Position numbers and translations under genes: made by a program. A stretch of 64,000 nucleotides of DNA from Rubripirellula tenax (GTDB lineage: Bacteria > Planctomycetota > Planctomycetia > Pirellulales > Pirellulaceae), in contig NZ_SJPW01000007.1 in the NCBI RefSeq assembly GCF_007860125.1, forward strand, positions 310,001 to 374,000, given 5' to 3'. This document shows, piece after piece, positions 28,188-36,029 of this stretch (its first letter is position 1; every line of letters starts with the position of its first letter). The notes under the pieces were generated by a model, which was not told where the DNA came from, did not search any database, and was given only the letters and a program-made list of their open reading frames with translations.

Positions 28188-28574
28188 GGGAATTTCCGAG
28201 ACTCATACGCTAAATGCGGGCAAATCGTCACAGCGGCGGATTCCGCCGAGGATCGGCGGTCTCGTTTCGGGACTGCGTGCATTTCCGCCGTCCAACCTCC
28301 TTTATTTAGGTCACAGTTCATTCCACGTCCAAAAAACGCTGCATTTTGCACCAAATGCGGTTTTCAAGCGGCTTCACCGCGTATTGGAGTACGAGCGAAG
28401 TGCACCCAGCGTCTTCAAAACGATCACAAGCTTTTTGTAGGAATTGGATTTTTGCGTGCACCCCACCGGCTGGTGCAATTTCATGCACTAGTGAACAATC
28501 GTGACTGTAATTCAGCGCAGGGGTGTCCGTATGATTGACGGCGCTGCGAAACCAATTGGATAGGCAGAGACTGG
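28188..28574. promoter_or_regulatory. 387-base divergent control region with overlapping dyads
   Basis: No gene seen. It lies between the minus-strand NtrC-type gene and the plus-strand LuxR-type gene. Two overlapping dyads sit at 28235-28259 (GGCGGA-T-TCCGCC and CCGCCG-N5-CGGCGG), mutually exclusive as stems. A dyad GCATTT-N6-AAATGC is at 28341-28358. TGCAC or its complement occurs five times: 28347, 28401, 28457, 28473 and 28484, the last two forming GTGCA-N6-TGCAC. I saw no -24/-12 element with correct spacing. Confidence 0.45.
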
Positions 28575-29219
28575 ATGATTTCGAGAGTGTTGATCGTGGA
28601 CGATCACGACGTAGCCCGAATGGGCTTAGCATGCATGCTAGAAACCGAGGGGTTTTCTATCGCAGGATCCGTTGCAACCGGGGGCGAAGCAGTGACATTC
28701 CTCGCCGGTACGGATTCCGTTGAACTCGTCATTTTGGACATCCAGATGCCGGCGTCGGATGGACTGGCAACGCTACAAAAAATACGCGAGTCTCATCCTG
28801 ACATGAAGGTTGTCGTTTTAAGCTCCTATGACAATCCGACGTATATCGCGCGTGCGACGGCTCTCGGCGCCCAGGACTACATCCTCAAGGGCGTCTCGTT
28901 CGGTTCGGTTCTAAATTCGTTGAAGCGAGCCATCGAAGGCCAGCCCCCACCCGAGGACAGCCGGCTCTCGCGAATTTCAAAGATCATGCAACGGGTCATC
29001 AACCCAGAAGAACTGCCGGCGGAAATGCCCCTCACCGGCCGCGAGGCTCAGGTACTGCGCCATGTGGCGTTGGGACTGAGCAACAAAGAGGTCGCCAGAT
29101 CACTTTCCATCAGCGTCGAGACGGTGAAAGAGCACGTCCAGAACATTCTGCGCAAAACCAACGCGAATGACCGAACCGACGCAGCCGTCCGCGCCGTAAA
29201 ACTTGGCTTAGCTGATTAG
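28575..29219 (+). CDS. LuxR/NarL-type response regulator
   Basis: A 214-residue regulator. The receiver has DDHD near residue 9, phosphoacceptor Asp55 in ILDIQMP, and the late lysine in QDYILKG. The LuxR-type helix-turn-helix occupies the C-terminal 65 residues: LTGREAQVLRHVALGLSNKEVARSL and VETVKEHVQNILRKTNA. It should bind DNA as a phosphorylated dimer. It diverges from the NtrC-type gene across a dyad-rich region, which may be its operator. It is 353 bases upstream of the kinase operon. Confidence 0.92.
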   Translation: MISRVLIVDDHDVARMGLACMLETEGFSIAGSVATGGEAVTFLAGTDSVELVILDIQMPASDGLATLQKIRESHPDMKVVVLSSYDNPTYIARATALGAQDYILKGVSFGSVLNSLKRAIEGQPPPEDSRLSRISKIMQRVINPEELPAEMPLTGREAQVLRHVALGLSNKEVARSLSISVETVKEHVQNILRKTNANDRTDAAVRAVKLGLAD

Positions 29220-29572
29220 CGTTGGCGATTCGCCGATGTGCGTTTGTCTCGGTTGCCCGCCCTTGAATCGCCGCTAGCCCGGTGCGGCAGGCAAAAACGA
29301 GCCGTCCGTTGACGTGCTCCGTTGCGTGAATTCACCAGATCTCAGCGGCTAGCGATGGCTACGTAAGCGATCACTGCGTAACGATTTCGCGGATTGCGAC
29401 GGCCTGCGCGAATGAATCGTCTACCGGCGGCCGTCGACCCATTGAATACGCCAATTGGATCTTTGTAAGGTTTTCCCCATCTCAATGGCAAAGTCCTGAC
29501 CTAGCGTTTTAAGTCGTCCGAATGCCGGGCACGCATTCCTCAACGAACGACGACTTATAAACGGGGCACGAA
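29220..29572. other. 353-base intergenic region with nested inverted repeats before the kinase operon
   Basis: No gene seen. A short dyad GGCGA-T-TCGCC follows the LuxR-type stop codon (29224-29234). CCATTGA (29439-29445) faces TCAATGG (29482-29488). AAGTCGTC (29511-29518) faces GACGACTT (29549-29556) and encloses AATGC (29521-29525) with GCATT (29533-29537). The last element ends 16 bases before the start codon of the kinase and could control its translation or be a protein site. Confidence 0.4.
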
Positions 29573-31189
29573 ATGAATAACGATCCAACAAAAGTTCTCT
29601 TGATTGAGGACGAACCGGGCGACGCAACACTTGTCAAGATCTCGCTTGGTCGATCGGCTGGCGAATACGAAGTTCATCATGCGACGACGCTCAATGCCGG
29701 AATCGCAATGTTTGAACACGAACAGTTTCAAGTCATCATCACGGATCTCGGCCTGCCCGATTCCGAAGGCTTGTCCGCCGTCAGCCGCCTGAGCTCCGAA
29801 TTCCGTTCGGCTGCGATCATTGTGCTGTCGGGTTTGGATGATGAGGATCTCTACATACAAGCCATCTCCAGTGGCGCTGACAATTTCCTCTGCAAATCAG
29901 ACCTCCAATTCATTCACCGAACCGTCCAGCAGAGCATCCAGCGCCAACTGCACCGCAACGAAATCAAACGCCTCGTCGATGCCGTCCAGAACCAAAAATC
30001 AGTACTCCAGCAACAAAGCGTGGAGCTCGAAGAGAAAAACGCTCACTTAAAAAATCTTTGTGATTCGTCACAAACGTTTGTCAACAACGTCTCGCACGAA
30101 TTTCGCACGCCACTTTGCGTGGTCAAGCAATACGCAAACCTTCTCGCAGATGGAGTCGTTGGCCCGATTGCGCCGGACCAATGCCGAATGTTAAGAGTGA
30201 TCGAGGATCGTGTTGACGACTTGAACAACATGGTTGACGACATGCTTGACATCAGCCGACACGAATCGGGATTGTTGGCTGCAAAGCGAGACTGTTGCGA
30301 CCCGAACGAAATTGTCGAGCGGATTCTTTCGGGACTTCGGCAGCGAGCCGCGATTCGTGGCGTGGAGCTTTCCTACACTCCGGACGAAACGAAACGCACG
30401 CTGTTCGGCGATGCCGAAAAAATATCGCGGACACTGATCAATCTGATCGTCAACGCGATCAAGTTTTCGGCTACCGGAGATACTGTGACGATCCAAGTCA
30501 ACGCAAGCGATACCCAGCGTGAGTGCTGCTTTTCGGTGACGGATCGTGGACCGGGAATCGAAGAAGAGCAGCAAGCACTGATTTTCCAACGATTCGGCCA
30601 AGTCAACACGAGTTTGCACCAGTCGATTGATGGCGTCGGACTGGGGCTGAACATCGCCAAAGAATTGGTTGACCTGAATCTGGGAACACTTTCGCTGGTG
30701 AGTGAAGTGGGTGTGGGAAGCACGTTTTCCTTCACGGTTCCCTACGACGACGACGCCGAAGTTGCCAAACGGTACTTCGCGCGTCTCAGCGCAACGGAAA
30801 CAACTGAGCCGATCACGATATTTTCGATTTCGTCTGCAGAACAAGACATCACGGACGAAACGGCGCGAGAGATCAAGCTGTTGCTCAACTTTCTGGTTCG
30901 TGCACCTGATTTGCTTTTGCACCCTCAACCGACCGAGTGGATTTTGATCCTGCGAGCGAATCGAAAACAATCGATGGAGTTCCTAGCCCGCGTGACCGCC
31001 GAGATTGAATCGATCAATCGGAATCGGCCGCAAGGACCGCTGCCGTGCATTCAGTTCAGACCCGAAGGATGCTTCGAACTCGAAGAAGCGATCGCGATGA
31101 TGACTCGTCGTTTTGATTCGAAACATCAAGGCCCGAAACTCTCCAGCGGACGTACCGCCGAAGTGAAGGGAGTCTACTATGCGAACTAA
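29573..31189 (+). CDS. Receiver-histidine kinase with uncharacterised C-terminal extension
   Basis: A 538-residue soluble protein. Residues 6-125 are a receiver with phosphoacceptor Asp58. A coiled coil (about 130-165) leads to the H-box NNVSHEFRTP with His175. The ATPase core has the N-box LINLIVNAIKFS, DRGPGIEEEQ and GVGLGLNIAKELV. The last 130 residues follow the kinase and match nothing I recognise. There is no membrane segment, so input probably comes through the receiver. It is the first of four genes ending in a terminator, and overlaps the next gene by 11 bases. Confidence 0.9.
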   Translation: MNNDPTKVLLIEDEPGDATLVKISLGRSAGEYEVHHATTLNAGIAMFEHEQFQVIITDLGLPDSEGLSAVSRLSSEFRSAAIIVLSGLDDEDLYIQAISSGADNFLCKSDLQFIHRTVQQSIQRQLHRNEIKRLVDAVQNQKSVLQQQSVELEEKNAHLKNLCDSSQTFVNNVSHEFRTPLCVVKQYANLLADGVVGPIAPDQCRMLRVIEDRVDDLNNMVDDMLDISRHESGLLAAKRDCCDPNEIVERILSGLRQRAAIRGVELSYTPDETKRTLFGDAEKISRTLINLIVNAIKFSATGDTVTIQVNASDTQRECCFSVTDRGPGIEEEQQALIFQRFGQVNTSLHQSIDGVGLGLNIAKELVDLNLGTLSLVSEVGVGSTFSFTVPYDDDAEVAKRYFARLSATETTEPITIFSISSAEQDITDETAREIKLLLNFLVRAPDLLLHPQPTEWILILRANRKQSMEFLARVTAEIESINRNRPQGPLPCIQFRPEGCFELEEAIAMMTRRFDSKHQGPKLSSGRTAEVKGVYYAN

Positions 31190-31586
31190 GAGACACGTCC
31201 TTGTTGTGGACGATGATGAAGCGATTCGTCATGGAACTGGATTGCGTATCGCCTTCAATGGCTATGAGGTTTCCACGGCAAAAAATGGGCTCGAAGCGTT
31301 CGACATGGCCGTCGAACGAATGCCCGATGCGATTTTGATGGACGTGCGAATGCCTGTGATGGACGGACTGGCCGCTTTGGCGAAACTCAAAGCCGATCCA
31401 CGTACCACCGCCATCCCCGTCGTGATTGCTTCCGCAAGTCTTGGCGACAAAAACACATCGCTTGAATCGGGCGCGAGATTCTTCCTTACCAAGCCCTACA
31501 CCAATGACGTCATGCTATCTGCGATTTCCGCAAGCATGGCATTGCAACTGTCCGACAGCATCAAATTGAAAGCCATCGAAGCATGA
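31179..31586 (+). CDS. Stand-alone receiver protein (CheY-like)
   Basis: A 135-residue single receiver domain with DDDE at 11-14, phosphoacceptor Asp55 in ILMDVRMP, and lysine in FLTKPYTND. No output domain. It overlaps the kinase gene by 11 bases and the next receiver gene by four (ATGA), so all three are co-translated. It is probably an intermediate or protein-binding output of the phosphorelay started by the preceding kinase. Confidence 0.9.
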   Translation: MRTKRHVLVVDDDEAIRHGTGLRIAFNGYEVSTAKNGLEAFDMAVERMPDAILMDVRMPVMDGLAALAKLKADPRTTAIPVVIASASLGDKNTSLESGARFFLTKPYTNDVMLSAISASMALQLSDSIKLKAIEA

Positions 31587-31984
31587 ACATCCTACTGATC
31601 GACGACGATATCGACTTTGGCGAAACCATGCGGCTGACTTTGTCCAGCTGGGGACACCGCGTCACTCTGAATCGCAATTGGCTGTCGCTGATGCGAAGTC
31701 TAAAGGAAGATTCTTACGACCTGATCATTGCCGACATTGAGACGCCGACCGGAAACGGCTTGACGGCATTTCGATTCCTTAACGAAGACGAAAGTGTTCG
31801 GGAGATCGAATTGATTTTCGTGAGCGGCCTGAACGACGCGGAAACACTGCGATCGTGTCAGGAACTCGGCGCCGGACACATTCATAAATCGAGCTCGGTG
31901 TTTGAAGACGTTCGTCGAGCACTCACAAAAATCACCGACTCGCACGTCACGACACTTGATCCAGTCGGTGTTTCAATTCCCTAG
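31583..31984 (+). CDS. Stand-alone receiver protein (CheY-like), second
   Basis: A 133-residue receiver domain. DDDIDF gives the acidic pocket near residues 7-9, Asp51 in IADIETP is the phosphoacceptor, and the conserved lysine is in GHIHKSSS. The Thr/Ser position follows as LIFVSG. The rest of the protein is short, with no output domain. ATGA overlap with the upstream receiver implies translational coupling. Confidence 0.88.
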   Translation: MNILLIDDDIDFGETMRLTLSSWGHRVTLNRNWLSLMRSLKEDSYDLIIADIETPTGNGLTAFRFLNEDESVREIELIFVSGLNDAETLRSCQELGAGHIHKSSSVFEDVRRALTKITDSHVTTLDPVGVSIP

Positions 31985-32050
31985 CCATCGCCATCCGTAA
32001 CGCTGGCGAAATCCGTTTTTTCTCTTACCACGATCGCCCTCCCAACTCCC

Positions 32051-32066
32051 TACCTACCTACCTACC
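32051..32066 (+). repeat. (TACC)4 tetranucleotide repeat before the third receiver gene
   Basis: Four perfect copies of TACC lie at 32051-32066, 13 bases before the ATG at 32080, in the place where a ribosome-binding site would be. Short tandem repeats at this place can vary in number and change translation, but variability here is not shown. Confidence 0.7.
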
Positions 32067-32079
32067 AGTCGCAAAAACG

Positions 32080-32613
32080 ATGAACCATCTCAATAATTCC
32101 TGCAACCAAGATCCTCAGTTCGACTCACCGGACTTTTCAGCGGTCCCTGAATCGGTACTCGCCACTTTGATCGCCATCGATGCGACCGAGGAACGGCGTC
32201 TACGCGCACATGGTGCCCATGAAGTGGCTGAGTATCCTGTCGATCGACCATGGGTTTTGTGCATCGACGATGATGCCGAATTCCTGCACGGATTGAAACT
32301 AAAACTGCAACAGCGTGGCTATGACGTCGTCCGCGCCCATGAAGGCGATGAAGGATACAAGTTTGCTTTCAAGTTCAATCCGGTGATGATCCTGCTGGAC
32401 TTGCACATGCCCAACACCAGCGGCGAAGAAGTGTTGGCGCAACTGCGACAACACCCTGACACGGCGCAAATCCCGGTCGTGATTATGACCGGACTGAACG
32501 AACACGGACTCGAATTGCGAATGCATTCTTTGGGTGCGCATCAAGTCTTTCGCAAACCCGTCCCGCTTGACGTCCTTGCCGACGCGGTTGATCGCTATTT
32601 GGCCGACGCTTGA
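32080..32613 (+). CDS. Receiver protein with 55-residue N-terminal extension
   Basis: A 177-residue protein. Residues 1-55 are a polar extension I do not recognise; the receiver follows with CIDDDAEF near 61-68, phosphoacceptor Asp107 in LLDLHMP, and lysine in QVFRKPVP. It is 95 bases after the preceding receiver, next to the (TACC)4 repeat, and is followed 22 bases later by a strong terminator. It is probably part of the same signalling unit. Confidence 0.87.
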   Translation: MNHLNNSCNQDPQFDSPDFSAVPESVLATLIAIDATEERRLRAHGAHEVAEYPVDRPWVLCIDDDAEFLHGLKLKLQQRGYDVVRAHEGDEGYKFAFKFNPVMILLDLHMPNTSGEEVLAQLRQHPDTAQIPVVIMTGLNEHGLELRMHSLGAHQVFRKPVPLDVLADAVDRYLADA

Positions 32614-32635
32614 TCCATGGATGAGTGACGACTCG

Positions 32636-32666
32636 CGCCGCGGACAGATCGTCCGCGGCGTTTTTT
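32636..32666 (+). terminator. Rho-independent terminator of the kinase-receiver operon
   Basis: CGCCGCGGAC (32636-32645) and GTCCGCGGCG (32651-32660) form a perfect ten-base-pair GC-rich stem with a five-base loop, followed directly by six T (32661-32666). It lies 22 bases after the last receiver gene. This is the clearest terminator in the window. Confidence 0.92.
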
Positions 32667-32752
32667 CGTCCGTATCCACGGCCTTCGGCAAGGCAGGCCA
32701 ACCGAACACCTTGATCGCCCGCGTTCGATTACCTTCGCGCGGTCGCTTGCAG

Positions 32753-32761
32753 TGGTATAAC
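32753..32761 (+). promoter_or_regulatory. Possible extended -10 promoter for the pseudouridine synthase gene
   Basis: TGGTATAAC (32753-32761) fits an extended -10 box (TGn plus TATAAC, five of six). No good -35 box is present. The gap follows a strong terminator, so a new promoter is expected here. Confidence 0.45.
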
Positions 32762-32856
32762 GTCCTACGTTGAGCGGCGGATTTGTCTTGCCCAACCGGC
32801 ACGAAAGGCGACAAGCTTGCGTGTTGCAAATGGGTTCGAGACTAGCTGAGTTTGCG

Positions 32857-33708
32857 ATGGCCAATCGAACGTTGACCAGCCCGCCCCAGCCAACGGGTTT
32901 GCTTCTTTATCTCTGTTCCACACTGAGCGACACCAAACGCACACGAGTGAAAGAACTGCTGCGCAGCGGTTTGGTTCATGTGAACGAGGAATCGGTCACA
33001 CAGCACGATATTCAAGTTGGCCCACGCGATACCGTCGAAATTCGCGACGAACGGGCAACCGCCAAACGCTCGTTTCCGTTCGACGTGCTGTTCGAAGATG
33101 CGACGCTATTGGTGATCAATAAACCGAACGGCTTGCTGACCGTTGGTAACAAGCGGGAAAAGAAGCGGACCGTCGAATCGATCGTCAATGAAGCTCTCCG
33201 CCCAGAACGTCAGCGATGCTATATCGTTCAACGTCTGGATCTCTTCACGTCGGGAGTCCTGCTGCTGGCCAAGACCGAGGCGGCGCAAAAACAGATCAAA
33301 GCCAAGTGGGGTGCTTCAAGCAAGCTGTACCACGCCGTCGTCGAAGGAATTCCCGATCCGCCGCAAGCGACTCTGACTCATTTCCTGACCGAGGACGAAC
33401 GTCTTGTTGTCCACGCCGGTGAAACACCAAGTCGCGAAGCCATCGAAGCAACGCTTTCCTTCGAAACGCTCAAATCACGTGACGCTCTTACGTTGGTTTT
33501 GGTCCGACTGAAGACCGGCAAGAAGAACCAGATCCGCGCGCAAATGTCCGCCATTGGGCACCCCATTGCTGGCGACGCCAAGTACGGGGCCACGTCGAAT
33601 CCGATCGGGCGACTCTGTTTGCACGCATCAAGTCTTTCCCTGACGCACCCCAAAACCAACCAACTCATGAGTTTCCAGGCACCGATTCCCGACGGCATGG
33701 ACTTATGA
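32857..33708 (+). CDS. RluA-family pseudouridine synthase with S4 domain
   Basis: A 283-residue enzyme. The N-terminal S4 RNA-binding module reads KRTRVKELLRSGLVHVNEE. The catalytic motif is QRLDLFTSGVLLLAK, with Asp in the place of the RluA active-site aspartate; further phrases are KPNGLLTV, SKLYHAVVEG and KKNQIRAQMSAIGHPIAGDAKYG. It isomerises uridine in rRNA or tRNA; the exact target is unknown. The start at 32857 keeps the S4 domain close to the N-terminus, but in-frame starts at 32830 and 32770 (TTG) are possible. Confidence 0.85.
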   Translation: MANRTLTSPPQPTGLLLYLCSTLSDTKRTRVKELLRSGLVHVNEESVTQHDIQVGPRDTVEIRDERATAKRSFPFDVLFEDATLLVINKPNGLLTVGNKREKKRTVESIVNEALRPERQRCYIVQRLDLFTSGVLLLAKTEAAQKQIKAKWGASSKLYHAVVEGIPDPPQATLTHFLTEDERLVVHAGETPSREAIEATLSFETLKSRDALTLVLVRLKTGKKNQIRAQMSAIGHPIAGDAKYGATSNPIGRLCLHASSLSLTHPKTNQLMSFQAPIPDGMDL

Positions 33709-34039
33709 GCTTGCCAGCCATCGGAATTGGTGAGTCCAAGCACTCAAATATCGGATACCGGTTCGATTCGAATGGATCGTCCAACGGCGGAAGCCAAAAC
33801 GCTTTGGGCGCCTAAAACGGACGCTATTGCGTTAGTTTTTGGCTGTCGAGTGTCGGCATCCCGACTCGCGAACATTGACTTTGGTGGGCTGGGTAGAATT
33901 GGCATGCCGTTCAATTGAGATTCCGGTTGTCGCCGCCACCCCGTCACGGCGGGCCGTACTCCTTTGCGGAGCCTGGGCGGCATCGTAGAATTAGGCGTCG
34001 GGCCACCCACATGATTGATTCACCATTGAAAGAGAATGC
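33709..34039 (+). promoter_or_regulatory. 331-base gap with two TAGAATT boxes before moxR-like gene
   Basis: No gene seen. TAGAATT occurs at 33894-33900 and again at 33986-33992, in similar settings (GTAGAATTNGGC, read at 33893 and 33985). The second has TTTGCG 17 bases upstream and lies 47 bases before the start codon, so it is the better -10 candidate. The first may be a second promoter or a duplicated element. Confidence 0.4.
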
Positions 34040-35104
34040 ATGTCCCATGATGCCGCCGCGAACGGAGAAATGCTCAGCGAGGCCGATGCTTCGCGTTTGC
34101 ACGAAGCCCGTAGACGGATTCTGGAACAACTCGGAAAAGTCATTGTCGGTCAAGAACACGTCATCGACGAAATTCTGATCTGCTTGTTCAGCCGCGGCCA
34201 CGTGATGCTTGAAGGCGTACCAGGCCTTGCCAAGACGTTGATGATCAGCACGTTGGCGAAAACGCTTGATCTTTCGTTCAGCCGCATTCAATTCACGCCT
34301 GACTTGATGCCCGCGGACGTCACCGGTACCGAGATCATCGAAGAAGACAAATCGACGGGTCACCGCGAATTTCGGTTCATGCAGGGCCCTTTGTTTGCCA
34401 ACGTTGTCCTTGCCGACGAGATCAACCGGACACCCCCAAAAACCCAGGCCGCTCTGCTTGAAGCGATGCAAGAACGGCAAGTCACCGTCGGTCGCAATCG
34501 TCACGTATTGTCGGATCCGTTCTTTGTGTTAGCGACGCAAAATCCGATCGAGCAGGAAGGCACCTATCCGCTGCCCGAAGCCCAGCAAGACCGATTCATG
34601 TTCAAGGTCTTCGTCGAATATCCAAGCTTCGACGAAGAATTCGAGGTTGCGCGTCGCACAACGGGTACTCAAACTGGCGTCGTCGAACCCGTATTGGCTG
34701 CCGAAGAGATTCTGCGTCTACAACAATTGGTTCGCCAAGTCCCGATCAGTGATCACGTCGTCCGATACGCGTTGTCGTTGGTTCGCCAGACACGGGTCGG
34801 CTCGGACGGTGTGCCTGATTTCGTCAACGATCTGGTCGGATGGGGCGCGGGTCCGCGTGCGGTCCAGTTTCTGATTTTGGGCGGAAAGGCGCGGGCGCTT
34901 TTGGAAGGTCGTTTCCACGTCCAAGTCGAAGACATTCAAGCTCTCGCCAAAGCGGTTTTACGTCACCGCGTGGTGGTCAACTTTGCCGCCGAAAGTGACG
35001 GAATCTCAAGCGATGATCTGATCGAACGCATCATCGCAGCCACGCCAACGACCGAAGACGAGCTTTCACGCGATGCCCGATTCCAAAAGATATTTGCGTC
35101 CTGA
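34040..35104 (+). CDS. MoxR-family AAA+ ATPase
   Basis: A 354-residue AAA+ protein. Walker A is EGVPGLAKT, Walker B is [24 protein letters not shown], sensor 1 is [25 protein letters not shown], and the C-terminal helical lid follows. MoxR proteins are chaperone-like and work with von Willebrand-domain partners in metal insertion or complex assembly. The next three genes encode such partners, and the first overlaps this one by 32 bases. Confidence 0.93.
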   Translation: MSHDAAANGEMLSEADASRLHEARRRILEQLGKVIVGQEHVIDEILICLFSRGHVMLEGVPGLAKTLMISTLAKTLDLSFSRIQFTPDLMPADVTGTEIIEEDKSTGHREFRFMQGPLFANVVLADEINRTPPKTQAALLEAMQERQVTVGRNRHVLSDPFFVLATQNPIEQEGTYPLPEAQQDRFMFKVFVEYPSFDEEFEVARRTTGTQTGVVEPVLAAEEILRLQQLVRQVPISDHVVRYALSLVRQTRVGSDGVPDFVNDLVGWGAGPRAVQFLILGGKARALLEGRFHVQVEDIQALAKAVLRHRVVVNFAAESDGISSDDLIERIIAATPTTEDELSRDARFQKIFAS

Positions 35105-35975
35105 GGTTACCGGTCGCATCCGCCGATTGGAATTAACGGCCCGACGTGTGGTCGAAGGTTTCTTGTCGGGGATGCACCGCAGCCCCTATTTCGGACAGTC
35201 GATCGAATTTCTACAACACCGTAATTACACCGCCGGTGACGAGATTCGTCATATCGATTGGAAGGTGTACGCGCGGCAGGACAAACTGCACATCAAGCAG
35301 TACGAAGAAGAAACAAACCTTCGCCTTACCTTGATGGTCGATCGCAGCGCTTCGATGGCATACGGAAACGGCGACTCGAACAAGTTCGACTACTCCGCTT
35401 CGATCGCCGCGTCCCTTGCCTACCTTGCCCTTCGACAAAAAGATGCCGTTGGACTGGTCACGTTTGACACCGAAATGCGTGCCAGCGTTCAGGCGAAGAG
35501 CAACCAACAACAACTCACTCGCATCTTGACCCTGCTGGACACCGTTGGTGCCGACGGTCGAACGGATCTACCCAAAGTTGCCAAGCAGATCGCCCAGGGC
35601 ATTCCCAAACGTGGCGTGGTTGTGGTGATTTCTGATTTGCTGGGCGTGGATGACCTGCGAGAAGGGTTACAGGTGCTTCGCCGCCGAGGCCATGACGTCG
35701 TCCTGTTCCACGTCTTGCATGATGACGAAATGGATTTCGAGTTCAACGGCTCGACCCGCTTTGAGGGCCTTGAAGGCGAAGACTTCCTCAACTGCAACCC
35801 CCGTGCTTTGCGTGATGGATACATCGAAGCTCTGAACCAGTTCTTGGACCAAACCAAGAAAGCGTGCGGTCGGTTGTCGATCGACTATGTCCAGGTTCGA
35901 ACCAGCGAACCACTCGATGCCGTTCTAGCGAAGTTTCTAGCCGCCCGAAACTCGCTGCCCAAGCTGAAACGTTAG
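35073..35975 (+). CDS. DUF58 protein (von Willebrand-like)
   Basis: A 300-residue protein. The DUF58 signature is [38 protein letters not shown]; a von Willebrand-type metal site follows as VDRSASM. DUF58 proteins are standard partners of MoxR ATPases. Its ATG lies inside the end of the ATPase gene, with a 32-base overlap. No membrane segment is seen, unlike many DUF58 proteins. Confidence 0.9.
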   Translation: MPDSKRYLRPEVTGRIRRLELTARRVVEGFLSGMHRSPYFGQSIEFLQHRNYTAGDEIRHIDWKVYARQDKLHIKQYEEETNLRLTLMVDRSASMAYGNGDSNKFDYSASIAASLAYLALRQKDAVGLVTFDTEMRASVQAKSNQQQLTRILTLLDTVGADGRTDLPKVAKQIAQGIPKRGVVVVISDLLGVDDLREGLQVLRRRGHDVVLFHVLHDDEMDFEFNGSTRFEGLEGEDFLNCNPRALRDGYIEALNQFLDQTKKACGRLSIDYVQVRTSEPLDAVLAKFLAARNSLPKLKR

Positions 35976-36029
35976 CCGAGCTTTGAATCAAATCCGTCCG
36001 CTTCAACCTGCCAACTGAAACCAATTTCC

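Noticed and set aside
28440-28490. Possible sigma-54 promoter (TGG...TGC) before the LuxR-type gene
   Set aside because: GG and GC are 11 bases apart where 10 are needed, and the rest of the consensus is missing.
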